Source: Trematomus loennbergii (taxonomy: Eukaryota > Chordata > Actinopteri > Perciformes > Nototheniidae). From it: DNA of 64,000 bases. The position numbers and the translations under genes were made by a program. The stretch is taken from the NCBI GenBank assembly GCA_012861695.1, contig JAAOOA010000458.1, forward strand, positions 26,001-90,000. Reading direction: 5' to 3'. Of this stretch, positions 33,032-46,093 are shown one piece after another (position 1 is the stretch's first letter; every line of letters starts with the position of its first letter). Under the pieces are notes generated by a model, which worked only from the letters and a program-made list of their open reading frames with translations, was not told the origin of the DNA and made no database searches.

Positions 33032-33037
33032 AATAAA
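33032..33037 (+). terminator. Candidate poly(A) signal, IFI44-like unit 1
   Basis: AATAAA followed by a GT-rich stretch (GTATTCTGGTTCTG), 1.17 kb after the stop codon. Conserved at 62,990-62,995. An earlier signal may exist, so its use is inferred. Confidence 0.4.
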
Positions 33038-33432
33038 GTATTCTGGTTCTGATTATTCACTAAGCAGCAAACTTTTATTTATTTTTATTTCTGGTTTTCC
33101 TACAAAAGCAAAACACAAGATCTCCGTGATGCTCATTTAAACAAAACTGAAAGATGAAGCAACATGTAAATTGAAACCTGAATATCCATCAGCTGCTGTT
33201 CCACCACAGCTCCAGCAGAGGGCGGCAGGCTCTATATTATAATACTATATCTACACAAAGATATCAATAATTATAAACCCCTGGAATAAAACCATATCAA
33301 TAATGAATGTTCTATAATGAGCATTAAACTGTACAGTATATCTCTGCTGTGTACAATACTTTGAAGATAGTACTGGATAGTAACTACCTTTACTCAGGTA
33401 CTGCACTTCTGGGGTACTTTGAGTATTTTGAG

Positions 33433-34297
33433 TTTTAGGACTCATTATGCTGACTCATATCAGGGTTTAGGATCATGATGCTGACTCATATCAGGGTTTA
33501 GGACTCATGATGCTGACTCATATCAGGGTTTAGGATCATAATGCTGACTCATATCAGGGTTTAGGACCATGATGCTGACTCATATCAGGGTTTAGGACCA
33601 TGATGCTGACTCATATCAGGGTTTAGGATCATAATGCTGACTCATGTCAGGGTTTAGGATCATGATGCTGACTCATATCAGGGTTTAGGATCATAATGCT
33701 GACTCATATCAGGGTTTAGGATCATAATGCTGACTCATATCAGGGTTTAGGATCATGATGCTGACTCATATCAGGGTTTAGGAACATTATGCTGACTCAT
33801 ATCAGGGTTTAGGATCATGATGCTGACTCATATCAGGGTTTAGGATCATTATGCTGACTCATATCAGGGTTTAGGACTCATGATGCTGACTCATATCAGG
33901 GTTTAGGATCATTATGCTGACTCATATCAGGATTTAGGATCATGATGCTGACTCATATCAGGGTTTAGGATCATTATGCTGACTCATATCAGGGTTTAGG
34001 ACTCATAATGCTGACTCATATCAGGGTTTAGGATCATGATGCTGACTCATATCAGGGTTTAGGATCATAATGCTGACTCATATCAGGGTTTAGGACCATG
34101 ATGCTGACTCATATCAGGGTTTAGGACATTATGCTGACTCATATCAGGGTTTAGGATCATAATGCTGACTCATATCAGGGTTTAGGATCATGATGCTGAC
34201 CATATCAGGGTTTAGGACCATAATGCTGACTCATATCAGGGTTTAGGACTCATGATGCTGACTCATATCAGGGTTTAGGACCATAATGCTGACTCAG
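33433..34297. repeat. 31-bp minisatellite with AP-1/MARE core, about 28 units, unit 1
   Basis: Unit ATGCTGACTCATATCAGGG followed by TTTAGGATCATG or close variants. Nearly every unit contains TGCTGACTCA. The same array is present in unit 2 from 63,387 to the end of the window. Confidence 0.95.
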
Positions 34298-34903
34298 GTC
34301 ATTGTTTTTAGGACTTATTATGTCATCTCTTTCTACTCCTTTAGCTCTCTAGGATCATAATGTTTGTAAAACTTAAAAAGTCAGAATGGTTCATTTTTAA
34401 TATGTATTTCTGATCTCTGACCTTTTTAGGTTGTTGCTATTATATATATTAGGAATGAGTCCCAGGTGACTTCAACAGACTGAGCTGCACGTCTGCTTTC
34501 TCCTCCGTCTGTTGCTTTGTTTGTTCTTCAGCAGGATGTATGACCCGATATCAATGAACCTTGTTTCAAGATGAAGCAGGAACAACACGTTTAGTTTAGG
34601 AGAGGATCTGCAAATAAAACACGATACTTCAAACATGAACCCAAAGTGAATTCTATCATTTCTTCTTTAAGTTACATTCAGGGTCAAATTGACCCGTTTG
34701 AAAGTTGGAAAATCTACGAAAAATACTTTCAAGTATTTTTTTTATATGAAACTTCTTCTCCTTAATTAGTGCAATAAACAAGTAAAATGAAAATGGTTCA
34801 TGTCATGCATTTGGAATCCCCCCCCTACATGTCTATATCACAGAGATGGTATTCGGGTAAATCTGACCCGGCAGTGAAAGTGGAGGCTAAAAGGGGTCAG
34901 AAA
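34298..34903. other. Unassigned, with a palindromic repeat fragment
   Basis: A GGGTCAAATTGACCC palindrome lies at about 34,680-34,695 and a similar GGTAAATCTGACCC near 34,855, which hint at a short DNA transposon. No gene is recognised. It lies between the two duplication units. Confidence 0.35.
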
Positions 34904-36660
<1,757 letters not shown>

Positions 36661-36730
36661 TTATTTATTTTTTTAATATGGGAAGAGGTGGGGCGGCGCC
36701 CCTAGCGCCCCTATGGACCGGCCGCCACTG
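36661..36730. mobile_element. hAT-like terminus at the start of unit 2
   Basis: GGGGCGGCGCCCCTAGCGCC through GGACCGGCCGCCACTG has a CACTG-type hAT end. It abuts the SPRY fragment of unit 2, which starts at 36,731, so it marks either the duplication boundary or an insertion that truncated the copy. Confidence 0.5.
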
Positions 36731-36803
36731 ATCAGAGTGTCATAGGAGACTCTGTAGAAGGAGAGGAGCCAGCAGGATGATCCAGATACACTGCTACTCT
36801 ACC
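36731..36803 (-). pseudogene. B30.2/SPRY fragment, unit 2 copy
   Basis: The minus strand reads GRVAVYLDHPAGS and then loses frame relative to 5,881-6,060. The last 36 or so residues of the domain are missing because of the hAT end at 36,730. Confidence 0.6.
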
Positions 36804-36875
36804 AGAGGAGGAGGAGGAGGAAGAGGAGGAGGAGAAGAAGAGGAGGGGTGTTTCTCTGTTATTGTGCCAGACAGA

Positions 36876-37098
36876 TAGACCCTCCAGAAAAACGCGGGCT
36901 AAAATCCTTGATTATGCGATTAAACATGCGGGGGTTTTTATGCGAAATATGCGGAGAAGTTGCGAAATATGCGGAAATATGCGAAATATGCGAAAAGTTG
37001 CGAAATATGCGGGAGGCGGAAAAAAGGTGATTCTTCTCCCACACCCTGTTACTAGGCTACTACTGAATGAAAGGAAGCCCTTTTAAAGAGTTCCTATG

Positions 37099-37158
<60 letters not shown>

Positions 37159-37168
37159 CACACACACA

Positions 37169-37238
<70 letters not shown>

Positions 37239-37743
37239 ACACACACACACACCTCCGCCTCATTCTGTTTTCATTTACCCGTTCGTTATCTGACCAGCTT
37301 CAATCTTGTATGCTCCAACACACAGTTGCACGGGGTGCAGAATAGTTTCCCCCCACTTTCGTGCAAGACATCTGCGTACTGCTTTGCCCGGTCTTTAGCA
37401 GAAATGTTCGTAAGCAAATGGGATGGATTCGATTTGTTCATCTTGGTCAGAGCCGTATAATAGTATAATTATAATAGTATAATAATAATAGTATAATAGT
37501 ATATAATAATCTATATGGCGCTGATCTTGTTGCTTTTCTCTCTCGTGTGAGTTCCACACATTCACTCTACGGTGTTGTTTACCTGCGCGAGCTGATGACA
37601 TCACTACTTCACGTTAACTTTATTTTTCCTCAATTTTGTGTGGAAAAATGCGGGGATTATGCGGCCTTTTAAAAATATGCGCTATTTTGCTGATTATGCG
37701 GTAAATTATGCGATCGCATAATCGCGTTTTTCTGGAGGGTCTA
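36876..37743. mobile_element. 868-bp element with 6-bp target duplication, unit 2 only
   Basis: Inverted ends TAGACCCTCCAGAAAAACGC and GCGTTTTTCTGGAGGGTCTA. GACAGA flanks both sides (36,870-36,875 and 37,744-37,749), and unit 1 has a single CAGACAGAG at 7,156-7,164. The interior has a TATGCG-rich tandem region (36,905-37,020) and a CA microsatellite (37,100-37,252). No transposase was seen. A 6-7 bp duplication is unusual for hAT and would suit Dada-like elements. Confidence 0.65.
37100..37252. repeat. (CA)n microsatellite
   Basis: CA repeats with a few AACA and ACCA interruptions, inside the 868-bp element. Confidence 0.95.
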
Positions 37744-37749
37744 GACAGA

Positions 37750-38876
37750 GTAACGAACAGAATAATAATAATCCTTATATTTATTATAGCGCTTTATCAA
37801 TGACTCAAAGCACTTTACAGATACACATTACACATACAGATCATACGTAATGGTCTACTGTGGACAACACCCACAGGAGCAAGTTCAGGTGAAGTGTCTT
37901 GCCCAAGGACACAACGGCTTTACAGACGCAGCAGGGCGGGTTTCACCCCCTTGATCTGATGATCAATGCACAGCGCACTGCGCCACACAGGCCATCTTCA
38001 CACCTCGAAGTCATCGAGGCGCTTTTACAAGTACACATTGATATCATACATGTACTGTGGACAATACCCACAGGAGCAAATTCGGGTGAAGTGTCTTGCC
38101 CAAGGACACAACGGCCTGACGCAGTGGCGGCGAGAACAGCTCAGACTCCAGGACTGATCATTCCCTCCAAACAAACAGTCATCACTGTCTCCTGAGGAGG
38201 AGGAGTATGCTTGTCTCTTATTGTGACTGACAGAGTTAAGACCACCAGAGCAGTCCAGACTCCAGGACTGATCATTCGATCCAAACACACAGTCCTCACT
38301 GCCTCCTCTCCTGCTGATTCCTCTGTAAGTCACTCTCTGGATGATCAGGAGCTGTGTGGCAGTGGGGTGTGGTTAGGCGCCGGCTGCTGGAGTGATGGGA
38401 GTGGCTCGGCTGGAGACCAGACAGCTGACCAGAATCAGGTAATCAGTCACTCAATAAAAGCATGTTGGTAACCTGGTTCTGGTCTCTCTTAGTAGAGGCT
38501 GGATCCTGAGAGGAGGATCCCCGGAGCCGAAACAGCCTCGGGATATAGCGGGCCGTGTTCTATTGTGAACTTCCCCCAGGCTGGCAATAAGTTTCATTTT
38601 CACCACACACCTTCTCCTTCCTTCGTTTTGACCCCAGTGTGAGCCAGAATGTTCACAGGCTGCTTCTGCTTTCACACGTGTCACCTTCCTGACAGTTTGA
38701 GGGCTCTGCTGGCTGTGTATGAGTCCAGGGTGAGTTCACAGGAATCTGATGAGAGACACAGACAGCAGTCTATCATCAGACTCACCTGAAGGCTTTACTC
38801 TCTGCCTAAAGCAGCTAAACTAGGGGCTGAATCTAATCAGCCCTAACTATAAGCTTGATCTAATCCGCCTTATCAT
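37750..38876. repeat. Unit 2 copy of the LINE/SINE tail and shared segment
   Basis: Homologous to 7,155-7,780 plus 8,906-9,290, without the insertion at 7,784-8,905. The transition to 38,877 is continuous, showing the empty site of the 12.5-kb element. Confidence 0.7.
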
Positions 38877-39235
38877 CTCCTAAATAAGAAACCTGGGAAT
38901 CAAACCACCGAGCTTCCAGTAGAGTGGTGCAGGAATGAGTCCTAAAATCCTGACATGAGTCAACAACTCATCACTTCCTGTCCCTGGTCTGCAGTGCAAT
39001 GGTTTTCTGAATGTGTTTTTGGTTGTTATCCTGAAATAAGGACTGTGGTTAACACAAGCTGAAGACATTTAAACATTTTGTTCTACGACACTAAAATACG
39101 TCAGTAAATACCCTGGACTTTCATTTTCAACCCATTTGTTTTTTTGACCTTATGTCGTCATCCATTGAGCTCTACGTGACAATTCAGGGTACACGTGACA
39201 AGCCCAGAAAAAAAAGAATCAGTTATGCAACAAGT

Positions 39236-39247
39236 GAAAGTGAAACT
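39236..39247 (+). promoter_or_regulatory. ISRE of IFI44-like gene, unit 2
   Basis: GAAAGTGAAACT, identical to the unit 1 site, with TTTATAAAAG 10 bp downstream (39,257-39,266) and a 5' exon donor at 39,327. The promoter is intact even though the coding exons are broken. Confidence 0.8.
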
Positions 39248-41230
39248 CCTCTCCACTTTATAAAAGACATTTTGTCACATCAGTCCCTCACTTTCTTCAT
39301 TTGACGTTCTTCAAGAACAACAGCAGGTATGAGCTTGTTTTTAGATTAAGATTTTGTTTTGGTGGATTGGCAATTTCAATGTTGTGTTTAACAGAATACA
39401 ATAAGAAAAGTATAATAGATGTAAAACCTGACTAGATAAAGTTTTGTGTTATCCACATATTGGTTTAATTCAGTTTTCTGGCAAGAATCTGTTGTTTATA
39501 AACAGTAGTTGTGCTTAATTCACTTTGCTGTGTCCGGTTGAGTTGAGTTTCACTCAGATCTTACGGTTCATAAAACACTTTTAGAGATATGTTTTACAAA
39601 TTAAAGATTGACCAATGTTTTATTATTTTGGAAACCTTTAAATATGCTCTTCTCAAGTTAATTGGTAAAAATTAATCCAAACAGTAAAACACAAAAAGTG
39701 GAAACAGTTGATTTAGAGTTATAAGCAGGGGTTAAATTGGGCCGGGGCTGTCCGGGGCTCAGCCCCGGCCCATAGGACGATGCTCTGACGTTATCACCCT
39801 CGCTCATTTGTCATTTGTTTAAGCCATATGTTAAAACATCTCTCGTTCTTAATATAGACTTTATTTAGGGTCGATATGTGTTGACTTTACTTTAAAATAG
39901 CAGATCTCTGTGAAGATATAGTTTTTCCGCTTAGTGAACGTGTGTCTCTGCTCCGATCAGGAGCTGCAGCACCGCGGCTCCTTCGTGCAGAGAGTCTGCA
40001 GCGAGTCTGCAGCGGTACCGCCAAACCCCGACCCGTCTTGTAACACGGAGCCCGTTTCCTACACCATCAGGGCCGGTTATAACCAATTTGCTGCCCTAGC
40101 GAGATTTTAGCTGGTGCACTTTAAGCACACATTACTAGAGACCTGATCTAGGGGGTACAACTCTAAACACCCATATGAAAAAGATCGGTTTACATTTTAA
40201 TAACCAAATATGTGAACATAACCAATAACCCATAGCCAATAACAAATAAATGTAACTTATTTAATTTGTGTTGTTCATTCATATCTTATTTTACCTAGTT
40301 AACATTTATTTATGCATATTTTTTTATCTCTCAAGTTTTAAATGATATTTCTGTTTTACTGTCCTATAGTATACACTGAAATGATTTCAAACCTGTTTAT
40401 CCCAATAATTATAAAGGAGTGCCTTGGAAATATTTGTTTACATAAATTGCATTTATCTCTCTTGCTCGATCCCACGCCCAATTTGGCTGTGAGCTGCGGG
40501 CGCCTGATAAGCCAACACCCCCCACTTTCAGCACTTACAGCGCCCATCGTACAGGGCAAATGAAAAGTGTAACCGGGGTGAAAAGGGTGTTACATTTACT
40601 TAATTATGAATGTTGTTACATCAAGGCCGAAAATTAGGATGAGCGCAAACAGTCAAAAAAATGGTTTTCCCTCCCAGAGCTGCCAGTGCAGCGCCCCCCA
40701 GATCTGGCGCCCTAGATCAGTGGTTCCCAAACTTTTTGTGCCCAAGGCACACCAAAGGACAAGTAAAGATCTCAAGGCACACCTATTGTGCAAAATAGCC
40801 CTTATAACACGTGTTATCACTCATATCATGTAAAATAACTGTAAATGTGCATAATTATTTACTAATGCCAAATAAAATGTGACAAAGACAACTATATTAC
40901 TCATGAAATATTTATTAACGAAATATTTCAGAAATTAATTTGAAACTTTATGAAATTAGGCTTCATCAAAGCAGCAACACACTCATTTAAACCAGACAGG
41001 TCACAACATAATGAGGCAAAGACTCAGCAGAAATTCAGCACAGAGAACTGTCAATGCAAGGAAGCTGCACTGTCCATGGGCCTGAACTACAAATTATAAA
41101 TGTAACATTTCAGCAATCAGCATAGAAACATGTGCTATTGTAAATATTTTGCCGACTTACAAATTAGTGAGATACATGTGCCTGTCGGGCGCGCAGATTT
41201 TTTTAATCCTTGGTGGCACTGAGGAGAGGG

Positions 41231-41663
41231 TGTTGTGCACCGACAGAAATGCTAGAGAGATGCATGTTATTTACGTTTGCTTTCTCTCATTCCAGGCTTC
41301 CTGATTATTTTCACCTGTGTCTCCTGTGCTCATCAATGTCAGCCCCGCCCCTGATTGGTCCCACCTGTGTCTAGTTACCCTGTGCTTATATTCCCCTGTC
41401 TCCCAAGTGTTCTTTGTCAGTTCGTATTGTCTCTTGCTATGGTCAGGTCTATGCTCTTTGTGCTCTTGTAAAGTTTGATTCCTCACTACGTGAGCGCTTT
41501 CATTTTGTTCCTCTATTTTTGTCATCTCGGTTAGAGATTTGATAGTTACCTTTTTTGTTGTTCATTGCTGTATTTGGAAAATAAAGTATCTTACAAGTAC
41601 TTTACCTCTGTCTCCCGGGTCGTGCAATTGGGTCCTACATCCTAAGTGTCTGAGTTCGTAACA
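41231..41663 (+). repeat. 5' LTR of the Gypsy element
   Basis: TATA-like TTATATT at 41,386-41,392 and a poly(A) signal AATAAA at 41,580-41,585. The predicted RNA start near 41,416 is 29 nt after the TATA box. Confidence 0.92.
41416..41425 (+). promoter_or_regulatory. Predicted RNA 5' end that primes reverse transcription
   Basis: GTCAGTTCGT is the exact reverse complement of ACGAACTGAC at 41,666-41,675, just after the LTR. With its position 29 nt downstream of the TATA box, this fits the self-priming mechanism described for Tf1, in which the first bases of the RNA fold back on the primer-binding site. Confidence 0.65.
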
Positions 41664-41665
41664 GA

Positions 41666-41675
41666 ACGAACTGAC
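41666..41675 (+). promoter_or_regulatory. Self-complementary primer-binding site of the Gypsy element
   Basis: ACGAACTGAC lies two bases after the LTR end and only five bases before the gag ATG. It does not begin with TGG as tRNA-primed sites do. Confidence 0.65.
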
Positions 41676-41679
41676 CATT

Positions 41680-42759
41680 ATGGACCCAGCCGACCCAAGA
41701 ACGCTTCACGCAGCGCTGTCAGCACAGGGCGTGAAGATCTTTCATCACGAGGAACAGCTGGGCCTAGTCAACCAGGAAATGCAAGAACTAAGAGGACGCC
41801 AGGCCGGGATTCAGGAAGCATTATCCACACAGATGCAACAACTGGCTGTCCAAATGAATCATTTTTTCACTCACCAACAGACTGCTCCTCCGGTGACGTC
41901 ATCCACAACTGAGAGGTTGCCTGTCAATGCTCCAGCTGATTTCCCAAGTCAGGCTGTTTCTTCCCCTTTACGGCTGGCTCTTCCGGAGAGATTTTCCGGA
42001 GATTCTTCTAATTGCAGAGCCTTTTTGGTACAGTGCGATCTGCATTTTCAACACAACCCAGGAGCCTTTTCATCGGACCATGGTAAAGTGGCGTTTATTG
42101 TGTCTCATTTAACGGGAAGAGCTGCAGCCTGGGCTACTGCAGAATGGTCAAGAGAAACTGAACTATGTTACTCATTGACCGATTTCATAGAGACTATGAG
42201 TCGTATTTTTGACCACTCATCGCCTGCTACAGAGGCCAGCAGAAAACTTTTTCATATACGCCAGCTCAACCGCCAGGTGGTTGATTACGCCATCGAGTTT
42301 CGCACAGCAGCAGCGGACAGCGGATGGAATGTTCCGGCTCTTCGTGACGCCTTCATGACGGGACTTTCGGAACCGATAAAAGACCAGCTGGCTCCACTGG
42401 AGACACCCCGGGATCTGGAATCTCTCATCGCCGTGGCCATCCGGATCGATAACCGTCTTCGGGAAAGAGAGAGGGAGCGTCGACGCAACCGAGACGTTAT
42501 TCCCAGCTCCCAGAATGCATCTTGGTGGGTCGCGCCGCCAGCCGAGGATGTCCAGCCCATGTTACCACACCGTCAGAGGATTACACTTCCGAATGGCTCC
42601 GGGGAACCCATGCAGCTGGGAAGAACCAGGCTTTCTCTGGAGGAGAGGCAGCGCCGTCTACGGGAGGGTTGTTGTTTCTACTGCGGCCAGTCGGATCATC
42701 AACTCGCTTCATGCCCGGGAAAAGATCGTGCTCACCAGTCAAAAGGAGGGCGCTGGTGA
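41680..42759 (+). CDS. gag: Gag polyprotein of the Gypsy element
   Basis: 359 residues from the first ATG after the LTR. The N-terminal third is a glutamine-rich helical segment ([20 protein letters not shown]). The middle has the capsid-type region of sushi gag ([26 protein letters not shown]). The C-terminus has one CCHC knuckle, [14 protein letters not shown], with C332, C335, H340 and C345. Gag assembles the particle and binds RNA. The domesticated PEG10/RTL genes of mammals derive from this group. The frame is intact, and its stop lies inside the frameshift stem. Confidence 0.9.
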   Translation: MDPADPRTLHAALSAQGVKIFHHEEQLGLVNQEMQELRGRQAGIQEALSTQMQQLAVQMNHFFTHQQTAPPVTSSTTERLPVNAPADFPSQAVSSPLRLALPERFSGDSSNCRAFLVQCDLHFQHNPGAFSSDHGKVAFIVSHLTGRAAAWATAEWSRETELCYSLTDFIETMSRIFDHSSPATEASRKLFHIRQLNRQVVDYAIEFRTAAADSGWNVPALRDAFMTGLSEPIKDQLAPLETPRDLESLIAVAIRIDNRLRERERERRRNRDVIPSSQNASWWVAPPAEDVQPMLPHRQRITLPNGSGEPMQLGRTRLSLEERQRRLREGCCFYCGQSDHQLASCPGKDRAHQSKGGRW

Positions 42760-42762
42760 GCA
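42717..42762 (+). promoter_or_regulatory. Programmed -1 frameshift signal between gag and pol
   Basis: GGGAAAA at 42,717-42,723 is in the gag phase G GGA AAA. Five bases later a perfect 10-bp stem forms between 42,729-42,738 and 42,753-42,762 with a 14-base loop. The gag stop TGA (42,757-42,759) is in the 3' arm. The pol frame is the -1 frame and is open across this point. The arrangement parallels the GGGAAAC site of the related gene PEG10. Confidence 0.8.
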
Positions 42763-45380
42763 AGTTTCCCGCAGACTTTCCTCCTCGACCTGTTACGCAG
42801 GTAAACATTTGTATTAACAATCAAACCATTGACCAGGGTGTGTTAATAGACTCAGGGGCTGACGAAAGTCTTATGGACTGGGGCGTAGTAAATCAGCTAG
42901 AAATAAAGACTGTTCCGCTATCTCATCCTATTAATGCCAGTGCCTTAGACGGCCGCTTGTTGTTCACAGTTACCCATTGCACTGAGCCCATTCAGATTAC
43001 TGTGAATAAGGACCATACCGAGAGCATGCAATTCCATATTTTTGAGTCGGCTCAGCACCCGATTATATTGGGGTTTCCATGGCTAAAGATCCACAATCCT
43101 CACATTGACTGGCGTTCAGGGAAAATTAAAGAATGGGGAGAGGATTGTATGGGCAGGTGTAAACTTTCACAACCTGTTAATGCACCAACAGACTCTCGTA
43201 AAATCATTATAGATCACCCCGACTATCCTGATCTACAGAAGGTACCTTCCTGTTACCATGATTTAAAGGAAGCCTTTAACAAATCCAAAGCCATGTCGCT
43301 ACCTCCTCACCGAGATTTTGACTGTCCCATTGATCTCTTACCGGGAGCCCCCATTCCCAAGGGGAAACTTTATTCGATTTCGAGACCTGAGAGAGCAGCA
43401 ATGGACGAATACATTTCCTCTTCACTCAAATCAGGAATTATCCGTCCTTCATCTTCTCCAGCCGGAGCGGGATTTTTCTTTGTGGGAAAGAAAGACGGGT
43501 CTCTGAGACCTTGCATAGACTACAGTCCACTAAATGACATTACGGTGAAGAACCGCTATCCTCTGCCACTCATGACATCTGCCTTTGAACTACTTCAAAC
43601 TGCCAAAATATTCACCAAGTTAGATTTAAGAAATGCATATCACTTGGTTAGAATAAGAAAAGGGGATGAGTGGAAGACAGGATTCAACACTCAGAGTGGT
43701 CACTATGAGTATCTAGTAATGCCTTTTGGACTATGCAATGCACCGGCTGTGTTTCAAGCTCTTGTGAATGAGGTTTTACGGGAATTTTTGAATATTTCAG
43801 TGTTTGTGTATCTGGATGATATTCTGATTTTCTCCCCAGACACTAAGTCTCATGTTAACCATGTCCGTCAGGTTTTGCAGAAACTGCTAGAGAATCAGTT
43901 ATATGTCAAGGCAGAGAAGTGTGAGTTCCACACAAAAGAGGTATCCTTCTTAGGATACATAATCTCACCTAATCATATGCAAATGGATCCTGCTAAAATC
44001 AGTGCAGTATCCCAGTGGCCTACACCAGACTCCAGGAAGAAGGTCCAACAGTTTCTAGGGTTTGCTAACTTCTATAGGAAGTTTATTAGGAATTTCAGTT
44101 CTGTTGCTGCCCCTCTACATGTTCTGACTTCTCCTAAGGTTCCTTTCAAGTGGACTCCCCAGGCGGACTTCGCTTTCCAACGTCTCAGAGAGAGATTCAC
44201 ATCAGCCCCCATACTCACCATTCCAGATCCCCAGCGCCAGTTTATGGTCGAGGTTGATGCTTCCAATGAGGGAATTGGAGGAGTACTGTCTCAACGTTCT
44301 GCAGAAGACAACAAGATGCATCCATGTGCTTACCTGTCGCGGAAACTGACAACGGCAGAGCGGAATTACGACGTGGGGAACAAGGAACTGTTAGCTGTAA
44401 AAGCTGCCCTCGAGGAATGGAGACACTGGTTAGAGGGTGCAGAGCAGCCGTTTTTAGTCTGGACAGATCACAAGAATCTGGAATATATAAGAAAGGCTAA
44501 GCGTCTCAACTCCCGTCAGGCCAGGTGGACACTATTCTTTAGTAGGTTCAATTTCACCCTCTCTTTTCGTCCCGGGTCTCAGAATCAAAAACCCGATGCT
44601 TTGTCTCGTCTTTATGATCCAGAACCACTTGCGGTAGAGCCCAAGACCATCCTTCCACTTAACCGTGTGATCGGAGCCTTTTCCTGGCAAGTGGAGTCGG
44701 ACGTAAAAAAGGCGAATGTCAAGAATCCAGCACCTAGCGAGTGTCCCAACAATCTGCTGTTTGTTCCTGAGGCTCTTCACTCCAAGGTCATCCACTGGGC
44801 TCACTCATCTGTGCTTTCGTGCCATCCGGGGGTAACAAGGACAATGTTCAGGATACAACAACGTTTCTGGTGGCCAGCCATGAAGAAAGATGTGGCAGAG
44901 TACGTAGCGGCTTGTCCGGTGTGTGCGTGTAATAAGACCTCATCACAAGTCAAGATGGGCTTGCTCCAGCCCCTGCCGATTCCCCAACGTCCTTGGTCAC
45001 ACATTTCAATGGATTTTGTGACAGGATTTCCTTCATCCAGAGGCAAGACTACGGTCTTAACAGTGGTGGATCGATTTTCAAAGATGGCTCACTTCATCCC
45101 ATTGACCAAGCTTCCCTCTGCCAAAGTCACCGCAGAGGTCATGATGAATCACATATTCAGGATCCATGGATTCCCTGATGACATTGTTTCCGACAGGGGT
45201 CCACAATTCATTTCCGTTTTCTGGAAGGAGTTTTGTCGACTCATAGGTGCCACCGTCAGCTTGTCATCAGGATATCATCCTCAGTCAAATGGACAGTCGG
45301 AGCGTCTGAACCAGGAACTAGAGACTACGCTACGTTGTCTCGTCTCCCGGAACCAGACTACCTGGAGTGACCACCTACAT
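42720..45380 (+). CDS. pol: Pol of the Gypsy element: protease, RT, RNase H, integrase core
   Basis: Open in the -1 frame from 42,522 (numbering below uses that ATG; real entry is by frameshift near 42,720). Order: aspartic protease with LIDSGADES at residues 108-116; reverse transcriptase with [10 protein letters not shown] and YLDD at 430-433 (43,809-43,820); RNase H with [12 protein letters not shown] and [10 protein letters not shown]; integrase HHCC finger (about 44,790-44,930) and the D, D, E residues in [15 protein letters not shown] and GQSERLNQE. Around 45,370-45,380 the frame shifts and runs to a stop at 45,489-45,491, so the integrase C-terminus is out of frame. A real mutation or an assembly error would look the same. 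Confidence 0.9.
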
Positions 45381-46093
45381 GGGTCGAGTTTGCCCACAAT
45401 ACTCTTCCTACGGCAGCCACAGGTGTCTCTCCATTCCATTGTGTCAATGGTTTCCAGCCTCCATTTTTCCCTAACAACGAGGAAGAGGTGAGGGTTCCAT
45501 CGGCTCATGCCATGATCAGACGTTGTCGACGAGTTTGGGCTGGTGCTCGCCAGGCTCTTCTCCGAAGTTCAGCTCGGATGAAGGCTGTTGCAGACGTCCA
45601 TCGCAGGGTCGCTCCCTCCTACAGACCAGGCCAAAATGTTTGGCTTTCCACTAAGGACTTACCACTCCATGTCGCCTCAAGGAAACTGGCTCCGAGATTT
45701 GTGGGTCCTTTCCCGGTGTCCAGAGTCATCAACCCGGTGTCTGTACGCTTGCAACTCCCCAGAACTATGAGAGTACATCCGACGTTTCACGTCAGTAAAA
45801 TCAAGCCGGTGTGTGAGAGCACACTTGTTCCCGCCTCCAAGCCCCCTCCACCGCCCGAGTTCTTTGAAGGGGGTGAGGTTTACAAGGTCCGTAAGCTACT
45901 AGAGGTCCGTAATAGGGGGAGGGGGAAGCAATTCCTGGTAGACTGGAAGGGTTACGGTCCTGAGGCTAGAAGCTGGGTAGCTGCGTCATTTATCGTAGAC
46001 AAGACGCTTATCCACGATTTTTACAATCAGCCTGGGCCATCAGGAGTTGGCCCTAGAGGGGGGGGTACTGTTGTGCACCGACAGAAATGCTAG
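45381..46093 (+). CDS. pol: Integrase C-terminus and chromodomain of the Gypsy element (frame-broken continuation)
   Basis: Lies in a different frame from the pol above, starting in effect after about 45,380 (ATG at 45,488). It has the GPY/F-type module ([23 protein letters not shown]) and a chromodomain ([32 protein letters not shown]), at roughly residues 131-179 of the 201. The chromodomain directs insertion through histone contacts in chromoviruses. The frame ends at 46,091-46,093, inside the 3' LTR. Confidence 0.88.
46056..46068 (+). promoter_or_regulatory. Polypurine tract of the Gypsy element
   Basis: AGAGGGGGGGGTAC directly precedes the 3' LTR, the plus-strand priming site. Confidence 0.8.

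Noticed and set aside
33433..34297. Telomere-like repeat because of GGGTTTAGG
   Set aside because: The motif occurs once per 31-bp unit, not as tandem TTAGGG or TTTAGGG, so this is a minisatellite.
41271..41525. 84-codon antisense frame in the Gypsy LTR as a gene
   Set aside because: It is repeated exactly in the other LTR (46,109-46,363), has no family signature, and overlaps the promoter and R region.
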